From assembly GCF_011090165.1 (NCBI RefSeq), contig NZ_JAADJT010000020.1, forward strand, positions 1-64,000: a DNA stretch of 64,000 nt. Direction: 5' to 3'. Under the pieces are notes generated by a model. The model was given only the letters and a program-made list of their open reading frames with translations, did not search any database and was not told where the DNA came from. Position 1 is the first letter of the stretch. Each line of letters begins with the position of its first letter. Of this stretch, positions 26,494-34,554 are shown piece by piece. This stretch comes from Duganella aceris (GTDB lineage Bacteria; Pseudomonadota; Gammaproteobacteria; Burkholderiales; Burkholderiaceae_D). The position numbers and the translations under genes are program-made.

Positions 26494-26865
26494 ATGAACA
26501 TCGCAACATTGAAGGTACACGGCGGCGACGAAGGCCTGGCCGACGTGCGCGACGGCTTGCCGAGCGAGCCGCACGGCGATTGGCAAAAGGGCGACGTCAA
26601 GTCCGACGGCCGGGTGCGCATCGATTCCGGCTTCTACGTCTCGATCGGCACCGATCAGAACCCGGACGAACTGCTGAAGCAGATTCGCCACTACCTGGCC
26701 GAGTGCGAAGCGCGCGGCATCCACTTCGAGCGCGCCGACGTGGCGGCCGAGCTGCGCGTCTCCTTCAGCACCGAGCAGGGCGCGGCCACGCCGAGCCTGG
26801 ACTTCGCCTTGTCGGACCTGGCGTTGCTGGTACAAATGGGCATCAATCTCAGCATCACTCCCTGA
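26494..26865 (+). CDS. Small protein of unknown function, possibly DUF4279-like
   Basis: A 123-residue cytoplasmic protein with no signal or membrane segment. The pattern of charged LPSEPHGDWQKGDVKSDGR followed by a Tyr/Gly/Ile strand and a helix (NPDELLKQIRHYLAECEARG) looks like DUF4279 proteins, but I am only guessing. AGAGG lies upstream of the ATG. Its stop (TGATG) overlaps the next ATG by one base, so it is very probably co-translated with the alpha/beta hydrolase that follows. Confidence 0.6.
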   Translation: MNIATLKVHGGDEGLADVRDGLPSEPHGDWQKGDVKSDGRVRIDSGFYVSIGTDQNPDELLKQIRHYLAECEARGIHFERADVAAELRVSFSTEQGAATPSLDFALSDLALLVQMGINLSITP

Positions 26866-27716
26866 TGCGGTTTTCCGAGGACCGGCTGGCCGGCTTCGCT
26901 TGTGCAGCCGGCGCGCAACGCCGCGTCCACGTGTGGGAACCGGCCGCGCCGCGCGCGGTCATGCTGGCCATCCACGGCGGCATGGCGCACGGCGGCGATT
27001 ACGTCACCCCGGCGCTGTACTTCCGTGCGCACGGCATCGCCACCGTGGCCTACGACCTGTGCGGCCACCAGGATGCGCGCCGGGTCGACATCCCCGGCTT
27101 CGACGTCTTCCTCGACGACAGCGTGCGTTTCCTGGCCTGGGTCAAGCACAGTTATCCTGGCTTGCCGATCTACGTCATGGGCCATTCGATGGGTGCGCTG
27201 ATCGCCACCCACCTGGGCCTCGGCCGGTTTGCCGGGGACGCCGACATCAAGGGCTACATCCTGTCCTCGCCGTACTACGTCAACGCCATCAAGGTCTCGC
27301 CGCTGCTGCTGGCGCTGGCCGGCGTGCTGGGCGTTGTAGCACCGCGCATGAAGGTGCCGCTGACGCCGTTGACCGATCTGCTGACCCACGACGCCGCCAT
27401 CACCGCGCGCCATCACGTCGACGAGCGCGACGGCATCCGCGCCACCGAACTGACGGTCCGCTTCGGCAACGCATTGACGGCGGCGCAGCAGGGGCTGGCA
27501 TCGCGCATGGCGGCGTGGACGCACCCGCTGTTCGTGGTGGTCGCCGGCGACGACAAGTTGGCCGACGCCGATGCCGCCGAAGCGATGCTGCACATGATCG
27601 CGCCGGCGCTGCTGACCTACCAACGCCACCCGCACAACTACCACGAGAATTTCAACGAACTCAATCGCGAGCAGATCTTCGCCGACATCCTGGCGTGGAT
27701 GGCTACGATGCGATAG
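26865..27716 (+). CDS. Alpha/beta hydrolase, monoacylglycerol-lipase-like (S33)
   Basis: A 283-residue soluble hydrolase. The nucleophile Ser108 is in YVMGHSMGALIATH, and an oxyanion HGG occurs early (AIHGGMAHGGDY). A catalytic Asp is likely in VVVAGDDKLAD and the His in PHNYHENFN. The lid region is consistent with the monoglyceride lipase/lysophospholipase group, but the substrate is unknown. Its start overlaps the upstream small gene by one base. It converges with the SnoaL-like gene, the two 3' ends overlapping by 14 bases. Confidence 0.82.
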   Translation: MRFSEDRLAGFACAAGAQRRVHVWEPAAPRAVMLAIHGGMAHGGDYVTPALYFRAHGIATVAYDLCGHQDARRVDIPGFDVFLDDSVRFLAWVKHSYPGLPIYVMGHSMGALIATHLGLGRFAGDADIKGYILSSPYYVNAIKVSPLLLALAGVLGVVAPRMKVPLTPLTDLLTHDAAITARHHVDERDGIRATELTVRFGNALTAAQQGLASRMAAWTHPLFVVVAGDDKLADADAAEAMLHMIAPALLTYQRHPHNYHENFNELNREQIFADILAWMATMR

Positions 27717-28764
27717 CGGTCGGGGACTTCCAGCCGTTGCCGTGCTTGATGATCTGGGCGATGACCGAGATTTCGTCGAAGATGCGGTACTCACGCGAGA
27801 TCTTGCCGTCGCGGAGTTCGAAGTGCGACACGCCCATGATGTTCACCGGCGCGCGGTTCACCGCGCCGTAGACCGGCGAGCCGCTGTAGGTGCCGCGCAG
27901 CAGCCAGATCACCGCGATGCGCGTGCCAAGGTCTGCCGATTCGTGCACCGCGATGTCGCGCACTTCGATCACGCCGTCGGGGAAGGGCGCCAGCAGCGCC
28001 ATCACTTCCATCTGAAAGTTCGAGATCTGCATCGAACGCCGCATGCGCACCGACTGGCACACCACCGCCTCGTTGCAGTAATGCGCCACGCGGTCGATGT
28101 GGCGCTGGTTCCAGACTTCGTCGAAGTAGCGCACGATCATCGCGCTGTCCTCCCGATAGCGCGCCGGGCGCGCGCCCGAGATGCCGGCCACCACCGGATC
28201 GGCGATCACGCCGGCGAACGACGATGCCTTCTCGCCCGATTCGATCGCCTTGCCCAGCACCGGCGAGTGGTCGGCCAGCTCCGCCGCGACGACGTAGGGA
28301 TCGATGCCCAGGCCCTCCAGCACCGCGAACTCGTCGCGGATCACCCATTCCTCCACCACCACGTTGTTGCGCACCAGGCAGTGCGCCACGCTGCGGTTGA
28401 ACCAGGTGCGGCCGGTGGGCGGGCCGTAGGTCCAGTGGCCGGTGTGGGTGGCGTTGTTGAAGACGCGGTGCGAACTGATAAAGCTGTTGTCGCCGCGCGC
28501 TTCCCAGATGACGTCGTCGTGGCCGCCGCCGCGATTCGGGAAGGCCACCATCTTCTGGATCGAGTTGCCGATCACGTCGCGCATGCCGTAGGTCTCGCCG
28601 TAGCAGGTATGCACCTTGACGTCCGGCGCGTACATGTCGTTGATCTGGCCCAGGCCGCGATTGATCCAGATGCGGTCGGTCCAGCCGGTGATGTAGTCGC
28701 GCGGATTGCGGTAAGGCGCGTAGGCGGAAGGGAGCAGGTCGTTCAGTTGTGCGTCGATGGACAT
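27703..28764 (-). CDS. SnoaL-like (NTF2-fold) protein, two-domain, in catabolic cluster
   Basis: A 353-residue soluble protein with two tandem SnoaL/NTF2-like domains (about residues 10-150 and 195-340). Domain 1 has IW..RG, DDVIWEARGDNSFISSHR and CLVRNNVVVEEWVIRDE; domain 2 has VNIMGVSHFELRDGKISREY. This pattern is shared with the 32792-33784 protein. NTF2-fold proteins often act as cyclases, dehydratases, isomerases or epoxide hydrolases, so the activity is open. GAAAG lies 7 bases before the chosen ATG. It is the last gene of a leftward operon, overlapping or abutting the alpha/beta hydrolase gene. Confidence 0.75.
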   Translation of the reverse strand: MSIDAQLNDLLPSAYAPYRNPRDYITGWTDRIWINRGLGQINDMYAPDVKVHTCYGETYGMRDVIGNSIQKMVAFPNRGGGHDDVIWEARGDNSFISSHRVFNNATHTGHWTYGPPTGRTWFNRSVAHCLVRNNVVVEEWVIRDEFAVLEGLGIDPYVVAAELADHSPVLGKAIESGEKASSFAGVIADPVVAGISGARPARYREDSAMIVRYFDEVWNQRHIDRVAHYCNEAVVCQSVRMRRSMQISNFQMEVMALLAPFPDGVIEVRDIAVHESADLGTRIAVIWLLRGTYSGSPVYGAVNRAPVNIMGVSHFELRDGKISREYRIFDEISVIAQIIKHGNGWKSPTAIAS

Positions 28765-28774
28765 GATGTGCTTT

Positions 28775-29473
28775 CTAAGGAAGTTGGTGCAGCCATTCGC
28801 GGAGCGCGGCGCCGACCGCCTCCGCTTGTTCGACCGGCGCCAGATGGCCGGCATCGGGTATTTGGGTGTAGCGCGCCGCTTGCATCAGCGCGCGCATGCG
28901 CCGGTGCTGCTCCGGCGGGCAAATCAGATCGTGTTCGCCGCAGGCCAGCAGGGTCGGCGCATCGATCTGTGGCAGCATCGGCCAGTAGTCGCGGCGTCCG
29001 CCCAGCGCTTCCGACTGCGCCATGAACGCCGCCGGACCGTGCGCCACGGCCATCGACGCCACCAGCTCGGCCAGCGCGGGATGACGGTCCGACGGCGTGA
29101 AATACGCTGGCGCCAATTCGTTGCGGGCGACGACGTCGAGCGCGCCGGCCAGCGCCGCGCCCACCTGGCGGTCGCGCCGGTCGCGCCGCGCCGCGATGTC
29201 GGCGGCGGGATTGACGCCGAACAGCGCCAGGGCCCGCACGCGCTGCGGCGCCAGCCGCCAGATCTCCAGCGCGACGATGGCGCCCATCGACAGGCCGATG
29301 GGAATCAACTCGCCGTCGGCCGCCGCCAGCGCCTGGCGCGCCATGGCGGCGATGCTGGTCTCGTGGCGGTAGTCGGCGTGCACGCCGCGCCAGTCGCCGG
29401 CCAGCGCCGCGCGCACCGGTTCCCAGACGCGGGCGTCGCACAGCGTGCCGGGCAAGAACAGCAGCGTCGCCAA
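28775..29473 (-). CDS. Alpha/beta hydrolase in catabolic cluster, TTG start
   Basis: A 232-residue alpha/beta-fold hydrolase beginning with a hydrophobic strand (LATLLFLPGTLCD). The nucleophile is in IPIGLSMGAIVALE, a catalytic Asp probably in CGEHDLICPPE, and the His in PDAGHLAPVE. It resembles small esterases or lactonases of the 3-oxoadipate enol-lactonase type, but the substrate is unknown. The best start is TTG at 29473, seven bases after a GGGAG. It overlaps no ATG, and the longer frame runs back into the cupin gene. The cupin stop lies three bases upstream, so translation is probably coupled. Confidence 0.8.
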   Translation of the reverse strand: MATLLFLPGTLCDARVWEPVRAALAGDWRGVHADYRHETSIAAMARQALAAADGELIPIGLSMGAIVALEIWRLAPQRVRALALFGVNPAADIAARRDRRDRQVGAALAGALDVVARNELAPAYFTPSDRHPALAELVASMAVAHGPAAFMAQSEALGGRRDYWPMLPQIDAPTLLACGEHDLICPPEQHRRMRALMQAARYTQIPDAGHLAPVEQAEAVGAALREWLHQLP

Positions 29474-29475
29474 GA

Positions 29476-30450
29476 TCAGGCTCCCGCCGCCAGCAGGGCA
29501 AGCGCGTTGTCGCCGCCGCGCACCACGAACACTTCCGCCGCCGTCGCGGCCCGCAGGTGGTGTCGCATGCCGCGCGGGACGCTGAAGGTGTCGCCGGTGG
29601 CGAGCGGGATGACGGTGCCGTCGTCCGCGCACCACTCCACTTCGCCGCGATACACCATGATCACCTCGGACTGTTCGTAGGCTTGTGGTGGCGTTCCGCC
29701 GCCGGCGCCGAAGGCCAGGTGGTAAAGGGTGAATCCGTGCTTGGCCAGCGTGGCGGGGGCGGCGCCGATGATGGCGCTCTCGCGCGCCTGGCCGGCCGCC
29801 AGCGCGGCGCTGTCCTGCGGGTGGCGCACCACGTTGGCGGCCATCTGCGCTACGTCCGGTGTGCGGATATGCGCCAGTTCCGCGCGCTCGGCGGGCGCCA
29901 CTGGTGTGCGGCCGGCGGGCACGGATTCGCCCTCGATGGTGTCGACCAGCGAGCCGTTATCCAGCAGCACCAGGCCATGGCCGCGCGCCTTCTCGATCAC
30001 GTGCGGCGCCCACAGCACGCGGCCCGGATCGTCGCTGCCCAGCACCGCGAACATGAAGGCGGTGTCGTCGCCGACGTTTTCGAAGCCACGGAACATGTTC
30101 ACCGGGATCGAGATCGTATCGCCCTGCTGCAGCAGCACTTCGCCGGCGTCGCCATGCTCGCCCCAGAAGAAGCGCCAGCTGCCCTGGTGGATGATGAACA
30201 CTTCTTCGGTCAGGTGGCTGTGCAGCGAGTTGGTGCAATGCGGTGGCTGGCGCGCGCCGCCGATGTTGAAGCCGTGCGCTTCGCGGATATGCACGTGCTG
30301 GTGCGGATTCTCGGCGACGCCGGGGCCGATGATGGTGAAGTTTTCCTTGCGGTCGCTGCCGGGACTGCGGGCGTCGATGAAGGCGTTGGTGCACGGCTGG
30401 AGCTCGTCGTAGCGCACCAGCCGGCTGCGCAGCGAGGGGGGAATGGACAT
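29476..30450 (-). CDS. Double-cupin (bicupin) protein, possible dioxygenase or isomerase
   Basis: A 324-residue protein with two cupin domains. Domain 1 (about residues 50-160) has an HxH motif in LHSHLTEEVFIIHQG, but the second motif (GDTISIPVNMFRGFEN) has Arg where the fourth metal-binding His normally sits. Domain 2 (about 230-315) keeps a His in SVPRGMRHHL but lacks HxH (PPQAYEQSEVIM). A complete three-His/one-Glu site is therefore not present in either half. Family relatives include quercetinase and gentisate dioxygenase-like proteins. AAAGG precedes the ATG used; a 5-codon longer form is possible. Confidence 0.78.
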   Translation of the reverse strand: MSIPPSLRSRLVRYDELQPCTNAFIDARSPGSDRKENFTIIGPGVAENPHQHVHIREAHGFNIGGARQPPHCTNSLHSHLTEEVFIIHQGSWRFFWGEHGDAGEVLLQQGDTISIPVNMFRGFENVGDDTAFMFAVLGSDDPGRVLWAPHVIEKARGHGLVLLDNGSLVDTIEGESVPAGRTPVAPAERAELAHIRTPDVAQMAANVVRHPQDSAALAAGQARESAIIGAAPATLAKHGFTLYHLAFGAGGGTPPQAYEQSEVIMVYRGEVEWCADDGTVIPLATGDTFSVPRGMRHHLRAATAAEVFVVRGGDNALALLAAGA

Positions 30451-30475
30451 GGGATTACCTTTCAAAATTTGTTAG

Positions 30476-31306
30476 TCAAGCCAGGCTGCGGCCGCCGTCG
30501 ACGGCCAGCACGATCCCGGTCGAGAAGGTGAGTTGCGTGGCGAGCGCCAGCACCGCCTGGGCCACTTCGTCCGGCATGGCCAGCCGTTGCATCGGCGTGC
30601 GCTGCACCTGAGCGTCGTGCCAGCCGGCGTCCAGCCCTTGCACGAAATCGGTGTCCACCAGTCCCGGCGCCACGGCCACCACGCGTATCGCCGGCGCCAG
30701 TGCGCGCGCCAGCGATTTGGTCAGGTTGTCGACGCCCGCCTTGGATGCGCAGTACATGATGTTGCTGCCGTTGGCGGTGCTGCCGGCGATCGACGAGACG
30801 TTGACCACCAGGCCGCGGCCTTCGCGCGCCAGCAGAGGGTGCATCGCGCGCACGGCGGCGAACGGGCCGCGCAGGTTGACCGCCAGGATGCGGTCGATCA
30901 ATGCGTCGTCCAGGCCATCCAGGTCGGCGTGCGCGACGAAGCCGGTGGTGCCGGCGCAGTTGACCAGGATGTCGAGGCGGCCGGGCTGCGCGGCGATGTC
31001 CTGCGCCAGCGCAGCCAGCGCGGCGCTGTCGGTGACGGCCGCCATCACGGCGGCGTGCGGCGGCGTGGCGGCGGGCAGCGAGGCTGCGATGGCCTGCGCG
31101 GCTGCGGCGTCGCCCCGATAGCCGACCAGCACACTGGCGCCGGCCGCCGCCAGCGCGCGGCAGATGGCCGAACCCAGGCCGCCGGCGCCTCCGGTGACCA
31201 GCGCCACCCGGCCGCTCAGGGCCTTCGCCGCGACCGAGGCCGGGGCGGGAGCCGCCGCCGCCGCCGCCGTAGCCGTAGCCGCCGACACGTCTTCGATCTC
31301 GCTCAT
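30476..31306 (-). CDS. SDR family oxidoreductase in catabolic cluster
   Basis: A 276-residue short-chain dehydrogenase/reductase. Rossmann motif TGGAGGLGSAI, NAG-type VNCAGTTG, and active site Ser in VVNVSSIAGS with Tyr/Lys in MYCASKAGVDNLTK. An Ala-rich N-terminal extension of about 28 residues precedes the enzyme core, which is unusual and might be a start too far upstream. The ATG overlaps the stop of the HisD-like gene (ATGA). It likely oxidises a hydroxyl of the pathway substrate or an intermediate with NAD(P). Confidence 0.85.
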   Translation of the reverse strand: MSEIEDVSAATATAAAAAAPAPASVAAKALSGRVALVTGGAGGLGSAICRALAAAGASVLVGYRGDAAAAQAIAASLPAATPPHAAVMAAVTDSAALAALAQDIAAQPGRLDILVNCAGTTGFVAHADLDGLDDALIDRILAVNLRGPFAAVRAMHPLLAREGRGLVVNVSSIAGSTANGSNIMYCASKAGVDNLTKSLARALAPAIRVVAVAPGLVDTDFVQGLDAGWHDAQVQRTPMQRLAMPDEVAQAVLALATQLTFSTGIVLAVDGGRSLA

Positions 31307-32580
31307 GCCTTCATGCGGCGGACGCGGATGTCCGCCTGTTCCTGGTGGCCGGCGAAGTGCTCCAAGGCGCACAGGCGCGAACAGACTTCGCCGATCATCA
31401 CCGACGCTTCGTCGGTCAGGATGCGCTGGTAGGTATGCGTCTTGATGAACTTGCCGACCCACAGACCGCCGGTGTAGCGGCCGGCGCGGTTGGTCGGCAG
31501 CGTGTGGTTGGTGCCGATGACCTTGTCGCCGTAGGACACGTTGGTGCGGTGGCCGAGGAACAGCGCGCCGTAGTTGCTCATGCGTTGCTGGAACCATGCG
31601 GGATCACGGGTCATCACCTGCACGTGCTCCGAGCACAGACGCTCGGCTTCGGCCAGCATTTCCTCGTCGCTGTCGCACAGGATGATCTGGCCGTAGTCGC
31701 GCCATGCGGCGCCGGCGACCTCGCGTGTGCTCAAGCGCGCCAGCACGTTGTCGATCTGCGCCGGCAGCTCGGCGGCCAGCTGCTTGCTGGTGGTCAGACA
31801 GATGGCCGGCGAATTCGGGCCGTGCTCGGCCTGCCCCAGCAGATCGACCGCCACCAGCTCCGCGTCGACGCTGTCGTCGCAGATGACCAGCGTCTCGGTC
31901 GGTCCCGCGAACAGGTCGATGCCGACGCGCCCATACAGCTGGCGCTTGGCTTCCGCCACGTAGGCGTTGCCGGGACCGACCAGCATGTCGACCGGTTCGA
32001 CATGCTCGGTGCCGAGCGCCATCATGGCCACCGCCTGCACGCCGCCGACCACGTAGATCTCGTCGGCGCCGGCCATCGCCATCGCCGCGACGATCGCCGG
32101 CGCCGGCTTGCCCTGGTACGGCGGGGCGCAGGCGATCACGCGCTTGACGCCGGCCACCTTCGCGGTCAGCACGCCCATGTGCGCCGACGCCAGCAACGGA
32201 TATTTGCCGCCCGGGACGTAGCAGCCAACCGACTGCATAGGGATGTTCTTGTGACCGAGTACTACGCCGGGCAGCGTCTCGACTTCGACGTCGCGTATCG
32301 ACAACAACTGGATCTGTGCGAAGCGGCGAATCTGCGCCTGGGCGAAGCGGATGTCGTCGATCGCTTGCTGCGGCAGCGAGGCGATGCAGGCGGCGATTTC
32401 TTCGTCGCTGAGACGCAGCGACGATGGCGTCCACTGGTCGAATTTGGTGGAGTACTCGCGGACGGCCTGGTCGCCGCGCGCGGCGATGTCGGCCAGGATG
32501 GCCTCGACGGTGGTGCGGACGTTGTTGTCGATCTGGGCGAGTTGGTCGGCGGGTTTGCCCCGCTTGAGGTGCTGAATCAT
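31303..32580 (-). CDS. HisD-like (histidinol-dehydrogenase superfamily) zinc alcohol/aldehyde dehydrogenase
   Basis: A 425-residue NAD-dependent dehydrogenase of the HisD superfamily. Catalytic features are intact: GQAEHGPNSPA (Gln and His), SEHVQVM (Glu-His), YGDKVIGTNHTLPT (Asp), and a C-terminal His in FAGHQEQA. GCYVPGGKYPLLASAHM and VGPGNAYVAEAKRQLYG are further family blocks. No other histidine genes are near, and the setting with an SDR, an aldolase and a TonB receptor makes a catabolic role (similar to HpsN-type dehydrogenases) more likely than histidine synthesis. The frame extends 30 codons upstream, but I start at MIQHLKRGK. It is first in a five-gene leftward operon. Confidence 0.86.
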   Translation of the reverse strand: MIQHLKRGKPADQLAQIDNNVRTTVEAILADIAARGDQAVREYSTKFDQWTPSSLRLSDEEIAACIASLPQQAIDDIRFAQAQIRRFAQIQLLSIRDVEVETLPGVVLGHKNIPMQSVGCYVPGGKYPLLASAHMGVLTAKVAGVKRVIACAPPYQGKPAPAIVAAMAMAGADEIYVVGGVQAVAMMALGTEHVEPVDMLVGPGNAYVAEAKRQLYGRVGIDLFAGPTETLVICDDSVDAELVAVDLLGQAEHGPNSPAICLTTSKQLAAELPAQIDNVLARLSTREVAGAAWRDYGQIILCDSDEEMLAEAERLCSEHVQVMTRDPAWFQQRMSNYGALFLGHRTNVSYGDKVIGTNHTLPTNRAGRYTGGLWVGKFIKTHTYQRILTDEASVMIGEVCSRLCALEHFAGHQEQADIRVRRMKA

Positions 32581-32655
32581 GGCGCGGTCTTTCCTTGCGG
32601 TGAGGTGCGAAATGGATGGTCCGGGCGGTCCCGGTAAATAAAGTATGAGTTGATG

Positions 32656-32669
32656 TGACTTCGAATGCA
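32656..32669. promoter_or_regulatory. Operator-like palindrome, site 1 (leftward operon)
   Basis: TGACTTCGAATGCA is a near-palindrome with central CG, of the type bound by LacI-family proteins. It lies 76 bases upstream of the HisD-like gene and matches sites at 32743, 35664 and 35776. Confidence 0.6.
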
Positions 32670-32742
32670 ATCACTTTTTCGTCAAAACCACAGCATGTAT
32701 AACAAAAGTGTTGACGTAATCATGAAAAAAGAAGAAAGTTTC

Positions 32743-32756
32743 TGACTTCGAAGTAC
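32743..32756. promoter_or_regulatory. Operator-like palindrome, site 2 (rightward SnoaL-aldolase pair)
   Basis: TGACTTCGAAGTAC shares TGACTTCGAAGT with the perfect palindrome at 35776. It lies 36 bases before the SnoaL-like ATG, probably over or just after a weak promoter whose -35 could be TTGACG at 32711. Its centre is 87 bases from site 1. Confidence 0.6.
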
Positions 32757-32791
32757 GAAATTCATCAACCCAACGCAAAGGACTGTGGCTT

Positions 32792-33784
32792 ATGAGTAGT
32801 GATTCCGCCCCCGGCATGGCCGGATTCGACCTTGAATTCACCAATCTGGACGAGTACATCCGGGTCATCACCCGCCGCATCTGGGACGAGCGGCGGTTCG
32901 AGGACATCCACCGTTATTACTCGGACCCCTGCATCGTCGAGATGCCGACTTCCGTCACCAGCAGCATTCAGACCGTGGTCGACGGCACCATCGCCTCGCT
33001 GGGCGTGTTCCCGGACCGACGCCCGCTGTATGAGGATGTGATCCAGTCGGGCGATGCCGAAACCGGCTTTCTCAGCTCGCACCGCGGCATCTCGGCGATG
33101 ACCCATCTGGGGCACGGCGTGTTCGGGCTGGCCAGCGGCCGCCGCGTGCATGCCCGCGCCATCGCCGATTGCGTCTGCAAGGACAACCGCATCGTGCATG
33201 AATGGCTGATCCGCGACCAGGCGGCGATCGCGCTGCATATCGGCGTACAGCCGCGCGACCTGGCGCAGCGCTGGCTCAATGAGCGCGGCGGCTGGGACAA
33301 GCCGGTGGCCGGCGCCGCGCCGTCATGGTATGTCTCGGCCGTCAGCAAGGAGCGGCTGGCGCAGGATTACGCCGCCTCGCTGGCCGATTTCGCGCAGCAG
33401 CGCGGCGACGCCTCGCTGGTGTACGCGGTCGCGGTGCACCATATCGGCCCGGGCGGCACCACGCGCTACGGCCAGGAGGAGGTCGGCGGTTACTGGAGCG
33501 ACCTGTTCTCCGCGCTGGTGCCCGAGCGCTTCGAGGTGGAGCACCTGGCGTTGCAGCGCGGCGGTGACCGCGCCGACCGCATCGCCTTGCGCTGGCGCGC
33601 GCACGCCATCCATCGCGGCAACGGCATGTTCGGCGTCGCCACCGGCAAGCCGGTCGAAATCATGGGCATCAACCATGTCGAGCTGCATGACGGCAAAGTG
33701 GTGCGCGAATGGGTGCTGGTGGACGACGTGGCGCTGTGGATGCAGGTGCTGACGCCGGCCGTCGTGCAGGGGGCGGTCAAATGA
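32792..33784 (+). CDS. Second SnoaL-like (NTF2-fold) two-domain protein
   Basis: A 330-residue soluble protein, paralogous to the one at 27703-28764. Domain 1 has RRIWDERRFEDIHRYYS, FPDRRPLYEDVI, FLSSHR, THLGHG and NRIVHEWLIRDQAA. Domain 2 ends VEIMGINHVELHDGKVVREWVLVDDV. AAAGGA lies about 11 bases before the ATG. The stop overlaps the aldolase start (ATGA), so the two are coupled. A lyase, dehydratase or isomerase role on the pathway substrate is possible but not shown by sequence. Confidence 0.75.
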   Translation: MSSDSAPGMAGFDLEFTNLDEYIRVITRRIWDERRFEDIHRYYSDPCIVEMPTSVTSSIQTVVDGTIASLGVFPDRRPLYEDVIQSGDAETGFLSSHRGISAMTHLGHGVFGLASGRRVHARAIADCVCKDNRIVHEWLIRDQAAIALHIGVQPRDLAQRWLNERGGWDKPVAGAAPSWYVSAVSKERLAQDYAASLADFAQQRGDASLVYAVAVHHIGPGGTTRYGQEEVGGYWSDLFSALVPERFEVEHLALQRGGDRADRIALRWRAHAIHRGNGMFGVATGKPVEIMGINHVELHDGKVVREWVLVDDVALWMQVLTPAVVQGAVK

Positions 33785-34554
33785 GCCGCCGCGAAGATTT
33801 CCGCGCCGCGCTGCTCGGCGCCGCGCCGATGATGGGCACCTTCCTGAAGACCCCGTCGGCCATCGTGTGCGAGGTGCTGGGCCTGACCGCGCTCGATTGC
33901 GTCTGCATCGACGCCGAGCACGCGCCGTTCGGGCCGATGGAAATCGACGCTTGCGTGGCCGCCCTGCGCGCCGGCGACATGCCCAGCCTCGTGCGGGTGC
34001 GCACCGGTACGGCCGGCGAAATCCTCGGCGTGCTCGATGCCGGCGCCAATGGCGTGATCCTGCCGCATGTGGTCAGCGGTGCGCAGGCGGCGGTGGCGGC
34101 GCGGGCCGCGCATTATGGCGGCGTGGGCGGGCGCGGCTACGCCGGTTCCAGCCGCGCGGCGCATTACACCACCGGCACCATGGCGGCGCATCTGCGCCAC
34201 AGCGCCGAGCATACGGTGCTGATCGCGCAGATCGAAGACGAGGAAGCGTTGACGGAGCTGGATGCGATCGCCGCCACACCGGGCATCGATTGCCTGTTTG
34301 TCGGCCGCATGGACCTGACGCTGTCGATGGGCGCCACCGATCCGCTGGACGCGCGAGTGGTGGCGGCGGTGGAGCAGATCTGCGCTGCCGGCCGCCGGCA
34401 TGGCAAGCCGGTGGGGATGTTCATCACGCCGCAGGAAAGCTGCGCGCAGTGGCAGGTGCTGGGCGCCAGCCTGTTCTTGCTGGGTTCCGACCACAGCTTC
34501 CTGCTGGACGGTGCGCAGCGCCTGCGCACCCGGCTGGCGCCCTCGGTATGTTAA
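33781..34554 (+). CDS. HpcH/HpaI family aldolase
   Basis: A 257-residue class II (metal-dependent) aldolase of the HpcH/HpaI/macrophomate-synthase family. It has MGTFLKTPSAIVCEVLGL, the catalytic His in CIDAEHAPFGP and Arg in VRVRTGT, and the metal-binding Glu in IAQIEDEEA and Asp in DCLFVGRMDLTLSMG. Such enzymes split 2-oxo-3-deoxy or 4-hydroxy-2-oxo acids into pyruvate and an aldehyde. This gives the locus a natural end point for its pathway. It converges with the LacI gene, their stops overlapping by three bases. Confidence 0.87.
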   Translation: MSRREDFRAALLGAAPMMGTFLKTPSAIVCEVLGLTALDCVCIDAEHAPFGPMEIDACVAALRAGDMPSLVRVRTGTAGEILGVLDAGANGVILPHVVSGAQAAVAARAAHYGGVGGRGYAGSSRAAHYTTGTMAAHLRHSAEHTVLIAQIEDEEALTELDAIAATPGIDCLFVGRMDLTLSMGATDPLDARVVAAVEQICAAGRRHGKPVGMFITPQESCAQWQVLGASLFLLGSDHSFLLDGAQRLRTRLAPSVC

